Assembly (NCBI GenBank): GCA_022791355.1
Contig: JAAVYX010000090.1
Coordinates: 1 to 15,192, forward strand
Reading direction: 5' to 3'
Source of the DNA: Clostridiales bacterium
GTDB lineage: Bacteria; Bacillota; Clostridia; Oscillospirales; Acutalibacteraceae
Length of the DNA stretch: 15,192 nucleotides
Notes under the pieces: model-generated
Told to the model about the DNA's origin: nothing
The model's input: the letters and a program-made list of their open reading frames with translations, nothing else
The model's database searches: none
Part shown: piece after piece, positions 1-6,074 of the stretch
Layout of the letters: every line of letters starts with the position of its first letter
Position numbering within the stretch: the first letter of the stretch is position 1
Made by a program: the position numbers and the translations under genes

Positions 1-904
1 GTCTGGCGTCCCGGCGCTAAAGCGCCTCTAGACCCCGTCTTGTGTAAAACGGCAAAAGATGGGGAAGAAAAACGCCGCCGGCTGCGATATCCTACGGATA
101 CCTTGGCCACCTCCAGGGCCGCGCCCTTCCGGCCGCCTCCGCTGGCGACGGAACTCGAGAGGTATGCGGGAAGCAGCGTCTCTCTTTTAGCTGGGAAGCC
201 CGAAAATCGTACCTATTTTTGGTCAGAAGCTTAAAAGACTCTCACGACCCGGCGGGATATACCAGAAACCTAGTCTATACGCTCACTCCCGCCGACACGA
301 ATCTGAGCTTTAGCTTTTTACATTTCACTTAACCGGCCGGTAGTAAGAGGTAACTGTTAGCTCTTTCTAGAAGGGCGCGAGAGGAAAGCAGGCAGTCCAA
401 GGGAGACTCAAAGCTTCCCTAAGCTAAGTCATAACCGACCCTGAGAAGCAATAAGATAATAGACAGCAGTTGAGGGGAAGAAACTAAAGTTAAGAATAAA
501 ATTCCCCGGGAGGGACCGCGTAGGGCGGGAGTCCAGAGGGCAAAGCCCTCTGCGTCGTTCAGGAAGGGGGTTCCCCCCGGAAAACCTTCCGTTTTCCTCT
601 TGACCCACTCGATAGGATTTCCGTGCGTACGTCTTTTGCCTTCTCTTCCGCGCGTGAAAAAAAGAAGGTCGCCTCTCACGATAAAAATTAGCGTATTGAG
701 AAAAGGAAATCCGGCGCGAAACTTTCCGCTTAATCAATAAAGAGATATAGAAAAAACAACCTAAGTCCTTTGATGCAGAAAAAATCTATATTTTTTATAC
801 TATAGCATCCTTCCCCGCAAAAAGCAATCCGAAGGATGAAACGACCGTAAAATTTCCCCATTCCCCTTTCCAGAAGAAAATTACGGCCGTCCGGCTTTCC
901 TTGG
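1..904. other. Long non-coding stretch with many hairpins, possible partial structured RNA
   Basis: No reading frame here has both a ribosome binding site and a recognisable protein. Pairings visible on the plus strand are: GTCT 1-4 with AGAC 30-33 enclosing GGCGC/GCGCC 13-26; a 9-pair stem 33-41 with 56-64 that includes a G-U pair; a 10-position stem 73-82 with 141-150 that has one G-U pair and one mismatch; TATCC/GGATA 88-100; AGGGC/GCCCT 115-127; CGGCGGGA 250-257 with TCCCGCCG 287-294; and CATCCTTC 806-813 with GAAGGATG 831-838. The G-U pairs would be C-A mismatches on the other strand, which favours plus-strand RNA for at least bases 1-150. The first stem starts at base 1, so the element may extend beyond the window. 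Decayed coding DNA is the alternative. I could not match it to a known RNA family. Confidence 0.4.
534..597. repeat. Cluster of short perfect hairpins, possible intergenic repeat
   Basis: CAGAGGGC 534-541 pairs with GCCCTCTG 545-552 around a three-base loop. It is followed by GGAAGG 562-567 against CCTTCC 585-590, and by GGAAAAC 579-585 against GTTTTCC 591-597. The last two overlap, so they cannot form together. Compact hairpins like these are typical of dispersed intergenic repeats in clostridial genomes, but only one copy is visible here, so the repeat nature is inferred. Confidence 0.35.
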
Positions 905-933
905 TTGACCTTTGGAACGCTCTACGCTACAAT
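905..933 (+). promoter_or_regulatory. Sigma-A promoter of rpe
   Basis: A -35 box TTGACC at 905-910 and a -10 box TACAAT at 928-933 are separated by exactly 17 bases. Each differs from consensus at one position. Transcription would start near 940 and give a leader of about 98 bases before rpe. A second TATAAT at 937-942 lacks a properly spaced -35 box. Confidence 0.7.
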
Positions 934-1037
934 AAATATAATACGCTTTATGTCGCAAAACCGGAAAAACCGCCTTTGCATAGAACGTATGGTATACCCG
1001 AAGCCCTTGTCCCGGGCAGATTTAGGAGGCTATTGAC

Positions 1038-1682
1038 TTGGTAAAAATATCCCCATCGGTGCTCACCGCCGATTTTCTGGAGCTTTCGGACGCCCTGCGG
1101 CAGATGGAGGCCGCAGGCGCCGACCTGCTCCATCTGGACGTGATGGACGGCGTTTTCGTCCCCAACCTGTCCTTTGGCATGCCGGTGATCGAATCCATTA
1201 AAAAGCATACCCGCCTGCCCCTGGACGTACATCTGATGATCGACCGTCCCCACCGGTATATCGAGGACTTCGCCAAGGCGGCCGACTGGCTGGGCTTTCA
1301 TCTGGAGGCCGGCTCGCCGGTGGAGGAAACCCTCCGGCGCATCCGGGAGCTGGGCTGCAAATCAACCCTGACCATTAAGCCGGGCACGCCGGCAGAGGCG
1401 GTTTTTCCCTATCTGCGCTTCTGCGATATGGTGCTGGTCATGTCGGTGGAACCCGGCTTCGGCGGACAGAAGTTCATGCCCTCCGCCCTGGAAAAGCTGC
1501 GGGCCCTGCGGGCCGAATGCAGCCGGCAGAGCCTATCGGTTGAGCTGGAAGTGGACGGGGGGATAAACGCCCAGACCGCCCCCCTAGCCGCAGCAGCCGG
1601 GGCCACCGTACTGGTGGCCGGCAGCTTCCTTTTCTCGGCCGGCGATATGGGGGCCACCGTCCGGCAGCTCCAGCAGTTATAA
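1038..1682 (+). CDS. rpe: Ribulose-phosphate 3-epimerase
   Basis: This cytoplasmic enzyme interconverts D-ribulose 5-phosphate and D-xylulose 5-phosphate in the pentose phosphate pathway. The 214-residue product is a full-length TIM barrel of the usual size. It opens with the family motif ISPSVL (residues 4-9). The metal-binding set is present: H32 and D34 in HLDVMDG, H65 in DVHLM, and D173 in VDGGIN; D34 and D173 are the expected acid-base pair. The phosphate-binding parts MSVEPGFGGQ (135-144) and AGS (194-196) are intact. The start is TTG at 1038, chosen because AGGAGG at 1024-1029 lies 8 bases upstream and the family N-terminus follows directly. The gene has its own promoter and no co-directional partner close by: it converges on the mecA-family gene. 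Its stop codon lies in the first unit of a 13-bp tandem repeat. Confidence 0.96.
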   Translation: MVKISPSVLTADFLELSDALRQMEAAGADLLHLDVMDGVFVPNLSFGMPVIESIKKHTRLPLDVHLMIDRPHRYIEDFAKAADWLGFHLEAGSPVEETLRRIRELGCKSTLTIKPGTPAEAVFPYLRFCDMVLVMSVEPGFGGQKFMPSALEKLRALRAECSRQSLSVELEVDGGINAQTAPLAAAAGATVLVAGSFLFSAGDMGATVRQLQQL

Positions 1683-1781
1683 GGCAACGCTATAAGGCAA
1701 CGCTATAAGGCGGCGCCGTAGACCGACGCATAGGGCGTACTGTAAGACGACGCTCTAAGCCGATGGAGTAAACCGCGCCGG
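1680..1781. repeat. Degenerating tandem repeat, period 12-13 bp, about 8 units
   Basis: Units begin at 1680, 1693, 1706, 1719, 1731, 1743, 1756 and 1769. The first two are identical (TAAGGCAACGCTA), the third differs at four positions, and the others are progressively diverged but keep a TAA or TAG start and usually a CG-rich centre. The rpe stop codon is the first three bases of unit 1. The last unit runs into the palindrome at 1768-1795. Confidence 0.7.
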
Positions 1782-1795
1782 CCGGCGCGGTTTAC
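1768..1795. terminator. 28-bp perfect palindrome between convergent rpe and mecA
   Basis: The two 14-base arms (GTAAACCGCGCCGG and its complement) meet with no spacer, so the hairpin would have 12 pairs and a GGCC loop. It contains the stop codon of the mecA-family gene (1792-1794). Its position between convergent genes suggests bidirectional transcription stopping, but neither side has a clear run of T, so it may work poorly as an intrinsic terminator. Confidence 0.5.
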
Positions 1796-2454
1796 CGGGC
1801 CTGCCGGCGCAGCAGGGCGCCTCCTACCAAATCCACCGCGCTTCCGCCGGCCAGCAGCCGGCCGTGTTCGGCGGTGCAGGCCGCGGCCGCAGCCGTGCGG
1901 TAGAAGGCCGCGCTGTATTCGCCCAGCGTCATCGGGGAGAAACGCTCTCCCGGCCGGGGCCGGAGCACCAGACGGTATCGGCCGTCGAAGGCGTAAAGGT
2001 CGCTGTCTGCGGCGCAGGCGGCCGAGCCGTACAGCCGCTCCATGGCGGCCAGCATATCCTCGGCGCTTTCAAACTCAAAGGTGTAGACTGTGCCCGCCGG
2101 CCGCTTGAGCCGCAGACGCTGCTGCGTCCGCCGGCGTTCGGGAAGGGCCGTTCCCTCGGCCTTCCTGCCCGAAAGGGTTCCGGCGGCGCATACCCCGGTA
2201 TCCGGCCGGTCGGCCAGCAGGGTGAAATACATCTCGCACCCCCCCGCCGAAGCGGGGAAGACCTCGATGAGCAGCCGGCCGGGCTGAAAGTCAAAGCCGG
2301 TCTCGGCCCGGGCCTCGGCCATCAATTCCCCCAGCGCCCGGCGGGTGACGGGATCGTCATAGTCAAGCTGGTCGTAGCTTAGGGACAGCCGGCGCAGTTC
2401 GTCTCCCGAAAGGGTAATTTTCAGTCTGCCCGGCTCTTCAAGATATATGTGCAT
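1792..2454 (-). CDS. mecA: MecA-family adaptor protein
   Basis: MecA proteins are cytoplasmic adaptors that hand substrates to the ClpC-ClpP protease; in Bacillus they hold back the competence factor ComK. The 220-residue product has the two-domain shape of the family. The N-terminal part (about 1-85) has the family pattern ETGFDF followed by LLIEVFP and a hydrophobic strand at 74-81. A basic linker covers about 97-120. The C-terminal part (about 121-205) has YTFEFES, SDLYAFDGRYRLVL (151-164) and the EHG signature (196-198). The start is set by AGGAGG at 2462-2467, 7 bases upstream. The C-terminal domain carries an alanine-rich insertion near 182-194. The gene is divergent from the RnfC-like gene and convergent with rpe. 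Homology is recognised by pattern only. A ComK-like target is not expected in clostridia, so the real client protein is unknown. Confidence 0.8.
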   Translation of the reverse strand: MHIYLEEPGRLKITLSGDELRRLSLSYDQLDYDDPVTRRALGELMAEARAETGFDFQPGRLLIEVFPASAGGCEMYFTLLADRPDTGVCAAGTLSGRKAEGTALPERRRTQQRLRLKRPAGTVYTFEFESAEDMLAAMERLYGSAACAADSDLYAFDGRYRLVLRPRPGERFSPMTLGEYSAAFYRTAAAAACTAEHGRLLAGGSAVDLVGGALLRRQAR

Positions 2455-2563
2455 ATCGGCGCCTCCTCAAAACGTATTCGCCGGATTTTCGCGGCGATGC
2501 GGCGGACGGGCCGTTTGATCATACGCCCCTGTTGCAGGCGGCGGGACCCGATTCGCTTATTCC

Positions 2564-2569
2564 TATAAT
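2564..2569 (+). promoter_or_regulatory. Candidate -10 box for the RnfC-like operon
   Basis: A perfect TATAAT lies 38 bases upstream of the RnfC-like start in an otherwise GC-rich divergent gap. No good -35 box is found 16-18 bases upstream; TTGCAG at 2532-2537 is too far away. If this is the promoter, it probably needs an activator or another sigma factor. Confidence 0.35.
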
Positions 2570-2607
2570 ATTATGGGGACGAGCAGTATGCAAGAGGTGA
2601 AAAAAGG

Positions 2608-4014
2608 ATGCAAATTTTTGCCAGAAAAGGCGTGAATTTCTACCAAAACTGGACGATTAACCTAATGGTGGAGCCGGCCCGGCTTCCCGCCGAGCTGATC
2701 GTACCTTTAAGCGTGATAAAAGGAGAGGCGCTGGAGCTGGCCGTCCAACCGGGAACCGACCTTGTGAAAAACCAGCCCCTGGCCCAGCCCCAGGGGGACG
2801 GTTCCCCAGTTTACGCTCCCTGCGCCGGCCGTTTTGCGGAAATCGTGGAGCGCCGTCTGCCCGGCCTGGGAAAGACCCCCTGCGCCCGCATCCTGGTCGG
2901 CGAGGAAGGGACGCGAGAGGCCTCCCCCGCTCCCCAGCCGCCTACCCGCCGCACCGGCCGGTATAGCCTGGAGGGAGGCGCGCGGATAGAAGAGAGGAAG
3001 GGCGCGTCCTCCCTCAACCTCCGCCGGCTCATCGAAGTTGCCAAGCGGGCGGCCATTGTGGATGAAATCGACGGACAGCGGCTGTGGAAGAAGCTGGCGG
3101 CCCTGGAGGGCCAGCGAAAGCCGGCGGCGGTTTACGCCTATGGGGTGGACGATCAGCCCTACATGGCGGCCGCTCTGGGCACGCTGGCCAGTTTCGGCCG
3201 GGAGGTGGTCGGCGGTCTGAACCTACTGGGCCAGGCCCTGTCGGCTTCTACCGGCATCCTCTGCCGGCAGAGCAGAGAGGCCGCCGCCCTGTTGGCTGAG
3301 GATTACATGGGCGTTCCGGTAGTCTACATAAGCGGAAAATACCCCAGTCTTCCCGCGGCCGAGGCCTATCTGGAGGTCGTGCGGGGCATGCGGTTCGGCG
3401 TAGGGGCCTGTATGCACCTCTGCCGGGCGGCGGAGGAAGGCGTCCCCCAGACCACCTCTATCCTCACGGTGGCTGGAGACGGGGTTCAGACCCCGCTGAA
3501 TCTGGAGGTTCCCTTGGGCGTATCGGTGGGGGACCTGCTGGAACAGTGCGGGGCCTTCGGGGTGATCCAGCGGGTGGCGGCCGGCGGCATAATGACCGGC
3601 CGCATCGCCGGCCCACAGTCCCCCCTACACCCCGGTATCACCGCCCTCACCGCCCAGTCCGAGGTCTTCCAGCCTCCTAAGTCGGCCTGCGTGGGCTGCG
3701 GCCGCTGTGCGGCGGCCTGCCCGGCGGGACTGGCCCCCTTCCGGCTGTATCAGGCCGCCAGGAAGAACGTCCCCGCCCAGATGGAAGCCCTGGGCGGCAA
3801 AAACTGTATGGGCTGCGGCTGCTGCTCTTACGTATGTCCCGCCGGCCTGCCCCTGACCTCCTGCGCCCAGTGGGTACGGCGCAGGCTGGAGGAATCGGGT
3901 AAAAAGGCCAAGACCGGCCGCAAGCCCCCAAAAGCGCCCAAACGCCCGGCAAAGGAGCCGGCCGTTACGGCCGCGGGACGAAAGGAGGACAAGGGCCATG
4001 ACGAAAATCGGTAA
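2608..4014 (+). CDS. RnfC-like iron-sulfur protein lacking the canonical flavin/NADH loop
   Basis: RnfC is the peripheral NADH-oxidising subunit of the Rnf ferredoxin:NAD+ complex. This 468-residue homologue keeps the barrel-sandwich part (about 25-80: IVPLSVIKGE, then VYAPCAGRFAEI), the SLBB part (TVAGDGVQTPLNLEVPLG, 287-304), GGIMTG (326-331) and two 4Fe-4S motifs (C361, C364, C367, C371 and C400, C403, C406, C410). A lysine/proline-rich tail follows (430-468). The segment that normally has GGAGFPTH reads DEIDGQRLW (152-160), and the usual ECEPY reads VDDQPY (180-185). So FMN and NADH binding are doubtful, while electron transfer through the clusters is likely. The ATG at 2608 follows GAGG at 2593-2596. 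It overlaps the RnfD-like gene by 17 bases, so the two are probably translationally coupled. No rnfA, B, E or G gene is present nearby. Confidence 0.85.
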   Translation: MQIFARKGVNFYQNWTINLMVEPARLPAELIVPLSVIKGEALELAVQPGTDLVKNQPLAQPQGDGSPVYAPCAGRFAEIVERRLPGLGKTPCARILVGEEGTREASPAPQPPTRRTGRYSLEGGARIEERKGASSLNLRRLIEVAKRAAIVDEIDGQRLWKKLAALEGQRKPAAVYAYGVDDQPYMAAALGTLASFGREVVGGLNLLGQALSASTGILCRQSREAAALLAEDYMGVPVVYISGKYPSLPAAEAYLEVVRGMRFGVGACMHLCRAAEEGVPQTTSILTVAGDGVQTPLNLEVPLGVSVGDLLEQCGAFGVIQRVAAGGIMTGRIAGPQSPLHPGITALTAQSEVFQPPKSACVGCGRCAAACPAGLAPFRLYQAARKNVPAQMEALGGKNCMGCGCCSYVCPAGLPLTSCAQWVRRRLEESGKKAKTGRKPPKAPKRPAKEPAVTAAGRKEDKGHDENR

Positions 4015-5044
4015 AACCGCCCCCTTCCTTCACAGCGGGGATACGGTCAGAAGCATCGAGGGCGACATGCTGATCGCCCTGCTCCCCCCTGTGGTCATCG
4101 CAGTGATGAAGTCCGGCTTCCGCTCCCTGTTTTTATGCGCTCTGTCGGCCGCGGCCGCCTGGGTCGCCGCCTCGGCCCTCCTGTTTTTGTTCAAACGGAA
4201 GCTGGCCGGTCCGGCGGCCGCCGGCGTGGGCCTGCTGGTCGCCTTACTCTGCCCGGTTTCGGCGCCCTGGTGGCTGCCGGCGCTGGGGGGGACGGCGGCC
4301 GCCCTGCTCCAAATCCTTTTCGGCCTTCTGCCCCGGCCGCCCTTTCACCCAGCGGCCCTTATCTGGCTGCTGCTGGGCGTCTTCTTTCCCTCTTACATGC
4401 ATAGCTTCCCCGCCGTCAGCGCCGACAATATTCCCCCGGTCTTCGGAGGCCCGCCCGCCTTGGAGCAGGGGGTTTCCATCGCCCACCTGCTCCAACTCCA
4501 GGTCCGGCCGCCTCACGGCTTGTCCCAGCTGCTGGTGGGCAACATTCCCGGCGCTATGGGAACCACCAGTCTCCTGCTGATCGCCGCCTGCGCCGTGTAC
4601 CTGATCTACCGCCGGGCCATCGCCTGGCAGGCCGCGGCCGGCATGACCGGCATCTGCGCCCTGCTGGGCCTGCTGGTGGACCGGGGGGACGCCGGTCCCG
4701 GCTGGTCCATGCTCTTTGAGCTTTCGGCCGCCGGCTTCCTGTTCGCCGCCGTCTATGTGGCGGCCGCTCCCGGGGTCAGTCCCCGCCTGCCCTTCGCCCG
4801 TCTGCTCTACGGCGTGCTCTGCGGGGCGCTGACCATGATCTTCCGGTACCTGGGGATGGAAAACAGCTGCGTACCCGCCGCCATACTGCTGGCCCAGTTG
4901 GCCAGCCCGCCGCTGGACCGGCTGGTTCTCTACATGCGTCAGGGCGAACAGCGGGACTTCTACCGCCCCCAAAAATGGCTGCTGGTCCGCTACCTGCAAA
5001 AGAAGCAGGGCCGCAAGGGCGGGTCCAAGCCCCGCAAACGATAA
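3998..5044 (+). CDS. RnfD/NqrB-like integral membrane protein
   Basis: RnfD is a membrane subunit of Rnf that carries a flavin covalently bound to a threonine. The 348-residue product has the family plan: DMLIALLPPVV near the first membrane helix (23-33), about eight to ten hydrophobic segments, GNIPGAMGTTS (181-191), a C-terminal block at about 242-275 that corresponds to the usual DPVTSP region, and a closing SPPLDRL (303-309). A strongly basic tail follows. In place of the conserved SGATPL flavin site the aligned stretch reads SIAHLL (160-165), so the threonine position is H163. The usual aspartate of the DPVTSP motif also appears absent (APGVSP, 257-262). The start at 3998 follows AAAGGAGG with 9-base spacing inside the end of the RnfC-like gene. 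It probably forms a membrane module with that protein; whether it binds flavin or pumps ions is unknown. Confidence 0.82.
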   Translation: MTKIGKTAPFLHSGDTVRSIEGDMLIALLPPVVIAVMKSGFRSLFLCALSAAAAWVAASALLFLFKRKLAGPAAAGVGLLVALLCPVSAPWWLPALGGTAAALLQILFGLLPRPPFHPAALIWLLLGVFFPSYMHSFPAVSADNIPPVFGGPPALEQGVSIAHLLQLQVRPPHGLSQLLVGNIPGAMGTTSLLLIAACAVYLIYRRAIAWQAAAGMTGICALLGLLVDRGDAGPGWSMLFELSAAGFLFAAVYVAAAPGVSPRLPFARLLYGVLCGALTMIFRYLGMENSCVPAAILLAQLASPPLDRLVLYMRQGEQRDFYRPQKWLLVRYLQKKQGRKGGSKPRKR

Positions 5045-5238
5045 ACGGAAAGCCGGTCTATCTGAAAGCCGCCGGTCCGCGCCGGGAGACTTTACGAACC
5101 TGTGCCGAATCGGGATACGGTTTTAGAGTCTGTATGCATAGCCGGGAAATACAGCCGGGCGGCCAAAGCCCCGCCCAAACGGTTTCCATCGGCTGCGCAT
5201 ATGGGTTTTATCCCTTTTTACAGACGGGAGAGAGGCTT

Positions 5239-5964
5239 ATGGTCGAATTTGTAAACGCGCCCATGAAGGCATTTTCCTATTCCCAGTGGGTCTCCCACTT
5301 TGCCGGTAACGACAAACGGCGGCTGCAAATCGATTTTTCCCAGGAGAAAGGCCTGTCGGACGCCGAACGGCGCTTGATCTTCCCCTCCATACGCGCCTTT
5401 CAAAAGGGCGAGGGCTCCGACGGCGCCTACCTGATGCAGACGGTGGAGCGGTATGTGCAAAAAGGGGGAGAAGCGGCTTACGCGGAGGCCATGCGCTGGT
5501 TTATCAAGGAGGAAAACTGGCATTCGGCCTACCTGAAAAGCTTCATGCGTTTTTATCAGGTCGCGGGGGCCAAACGCTCCTTTTTGGACAAGGTCTTTCG
5601 CCGCCTGCGAAAGTGCGGCGGTCTCAAATGCGAGGTTACCATTCTGGTCACCGCCGAGATGATCGCCCTGACCTATTACGACGCTCTGGCCAGCTGCACC
5701 GATTCCCCCGCCCTGAAAAGCGTCTGCCGCCAGATGCTGGAGGACGAGGTCCCCCATATTCTGTTTCAGTCCTGCACCCTGCGCCGGCTGAAAAGGCGTC
5801 GGACCGACCCCTTGGTCCGACGGGCCGTGATGGATATAACGGCCCTGGCCGTATGGCTGGCCTTCCACAAAGTATTTCAGACGGGCGGATACGGCTTCGG
5901 CCGTTTTTGGAGAGAAAACCGCGGGTATTTACAGCAGTCTGTCCGTCTTGTCCAGGGAGGGTAA
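5239..5964 (+). CDS. Ferritin-like diiron protein
   Basis: The 241-residue product is predicted to be a helical ferritin-like protein. A complete six-ligand diiron set can be proposed: E58 in the first helix, E92 and H95 in EENWH, E140 in TAEMIALTYYDAL, and E170 and H173 in EDEVPH. This is the pattern E, ExxH, E, ExxH of ferritin-like diiron carboxylate proteins, which use oxygen, peroxide or electrons in oxidation, reduction or scavenging. The specific reaction is unknown. The start at 5239 is chosen because GGGAGAGAGG lies just upstream and the predicted fold begins soon after. The frame is open further up to 4975, but that part overlaps the RnfD-like gene and looks non-coding. It lies 194 bases after the RnfD-like gene on the same strand, with no obvious terminator between, so co-transcription is likely. 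The transcript ends at the hairpin 5998-6045. Confidence 0.72.
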   Translation: MVEFVNAPMKAFSYSQWVSHFAGNDKRRLQIDFSQEKGLSDAERRLIFPSIRAFQKGEGSDGAYLMQTVERYVQKGGEAAYAEAMRWFIKEENWHSAYLKSFMRFYQVAGAKRSFLDKVFRRLRKCGGLKCEVTILVTAEMIALTYYDALASCTDSPALKSVCRQMLEDEVPHILFQSCTLRRLKRRRTDPLVRRAVMDITALAVWLAFHKVFQTGGYGFGRFWRENRGYLQQSVRLVQGG

Positions 5965-5997
5965 GCCGGACCAAGGACCGCTCCTTATATAACCGAT

Positions 5998-6045
5998 AAA
6001 AAACCGTCCCGAAGGAGCGCGCATACTCCTTTGGGACGGTTTTTT
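5998..6045. terminator. Strong bidirectional intrinsic terminator
   Basis: A 20-pair hairpin is formed by 5998-6017 and 6026-6045 with an eight-base loop and one G-U pair. The outer arms are A-run on one side and T-run on the other, giving a U tract in both directions. It lies between the convergent diiron-protein gene and the citrate-synthase-like gene and should end both transcripts. Confidence 0.93.
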
Positions 6046-6074
6046 GCATAAGGTATTTTCGCGGGCCTCCCCTT

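Noticed and set aside
1..130. On the minus strand the open frame reads LEVAKVSVGY, like the start of an ABC transporter ATPase.
   Set aside because: No Walker A sequence follows, there is no start codon or ribosome site, and the same bases form plausible plus-strand stems. A short chance match cannot be excluded.
40..234. Plus-strand 64-codon frame.
   Set aside because: No ribosome binding site, low-complexity proline/arginine-rich product and no recognisable motif.
419..737. Two overlapping minus-strand frames of 86 and 102 codons.
   Set aside because: They owe their length to hairpin-rich DNA, have no ribosome site and their products resemble no family.
4244..4999. 251-codon minus-strand frame opposite the RnfD-like gene, and similar long frames opposite uraA and the citrate-synthase-like gene.
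   Set aside because: They are shadows of GC-rich real genes: glutamine/glycine-rich products with no motif and no ribosome site.
4975..5238. Longer start for the diiron protein.
   Set aside because: The extra 88 residues overlap the RnfD-like gene, look non-coding, and a good ribosome site precedes the ATG at 5239.
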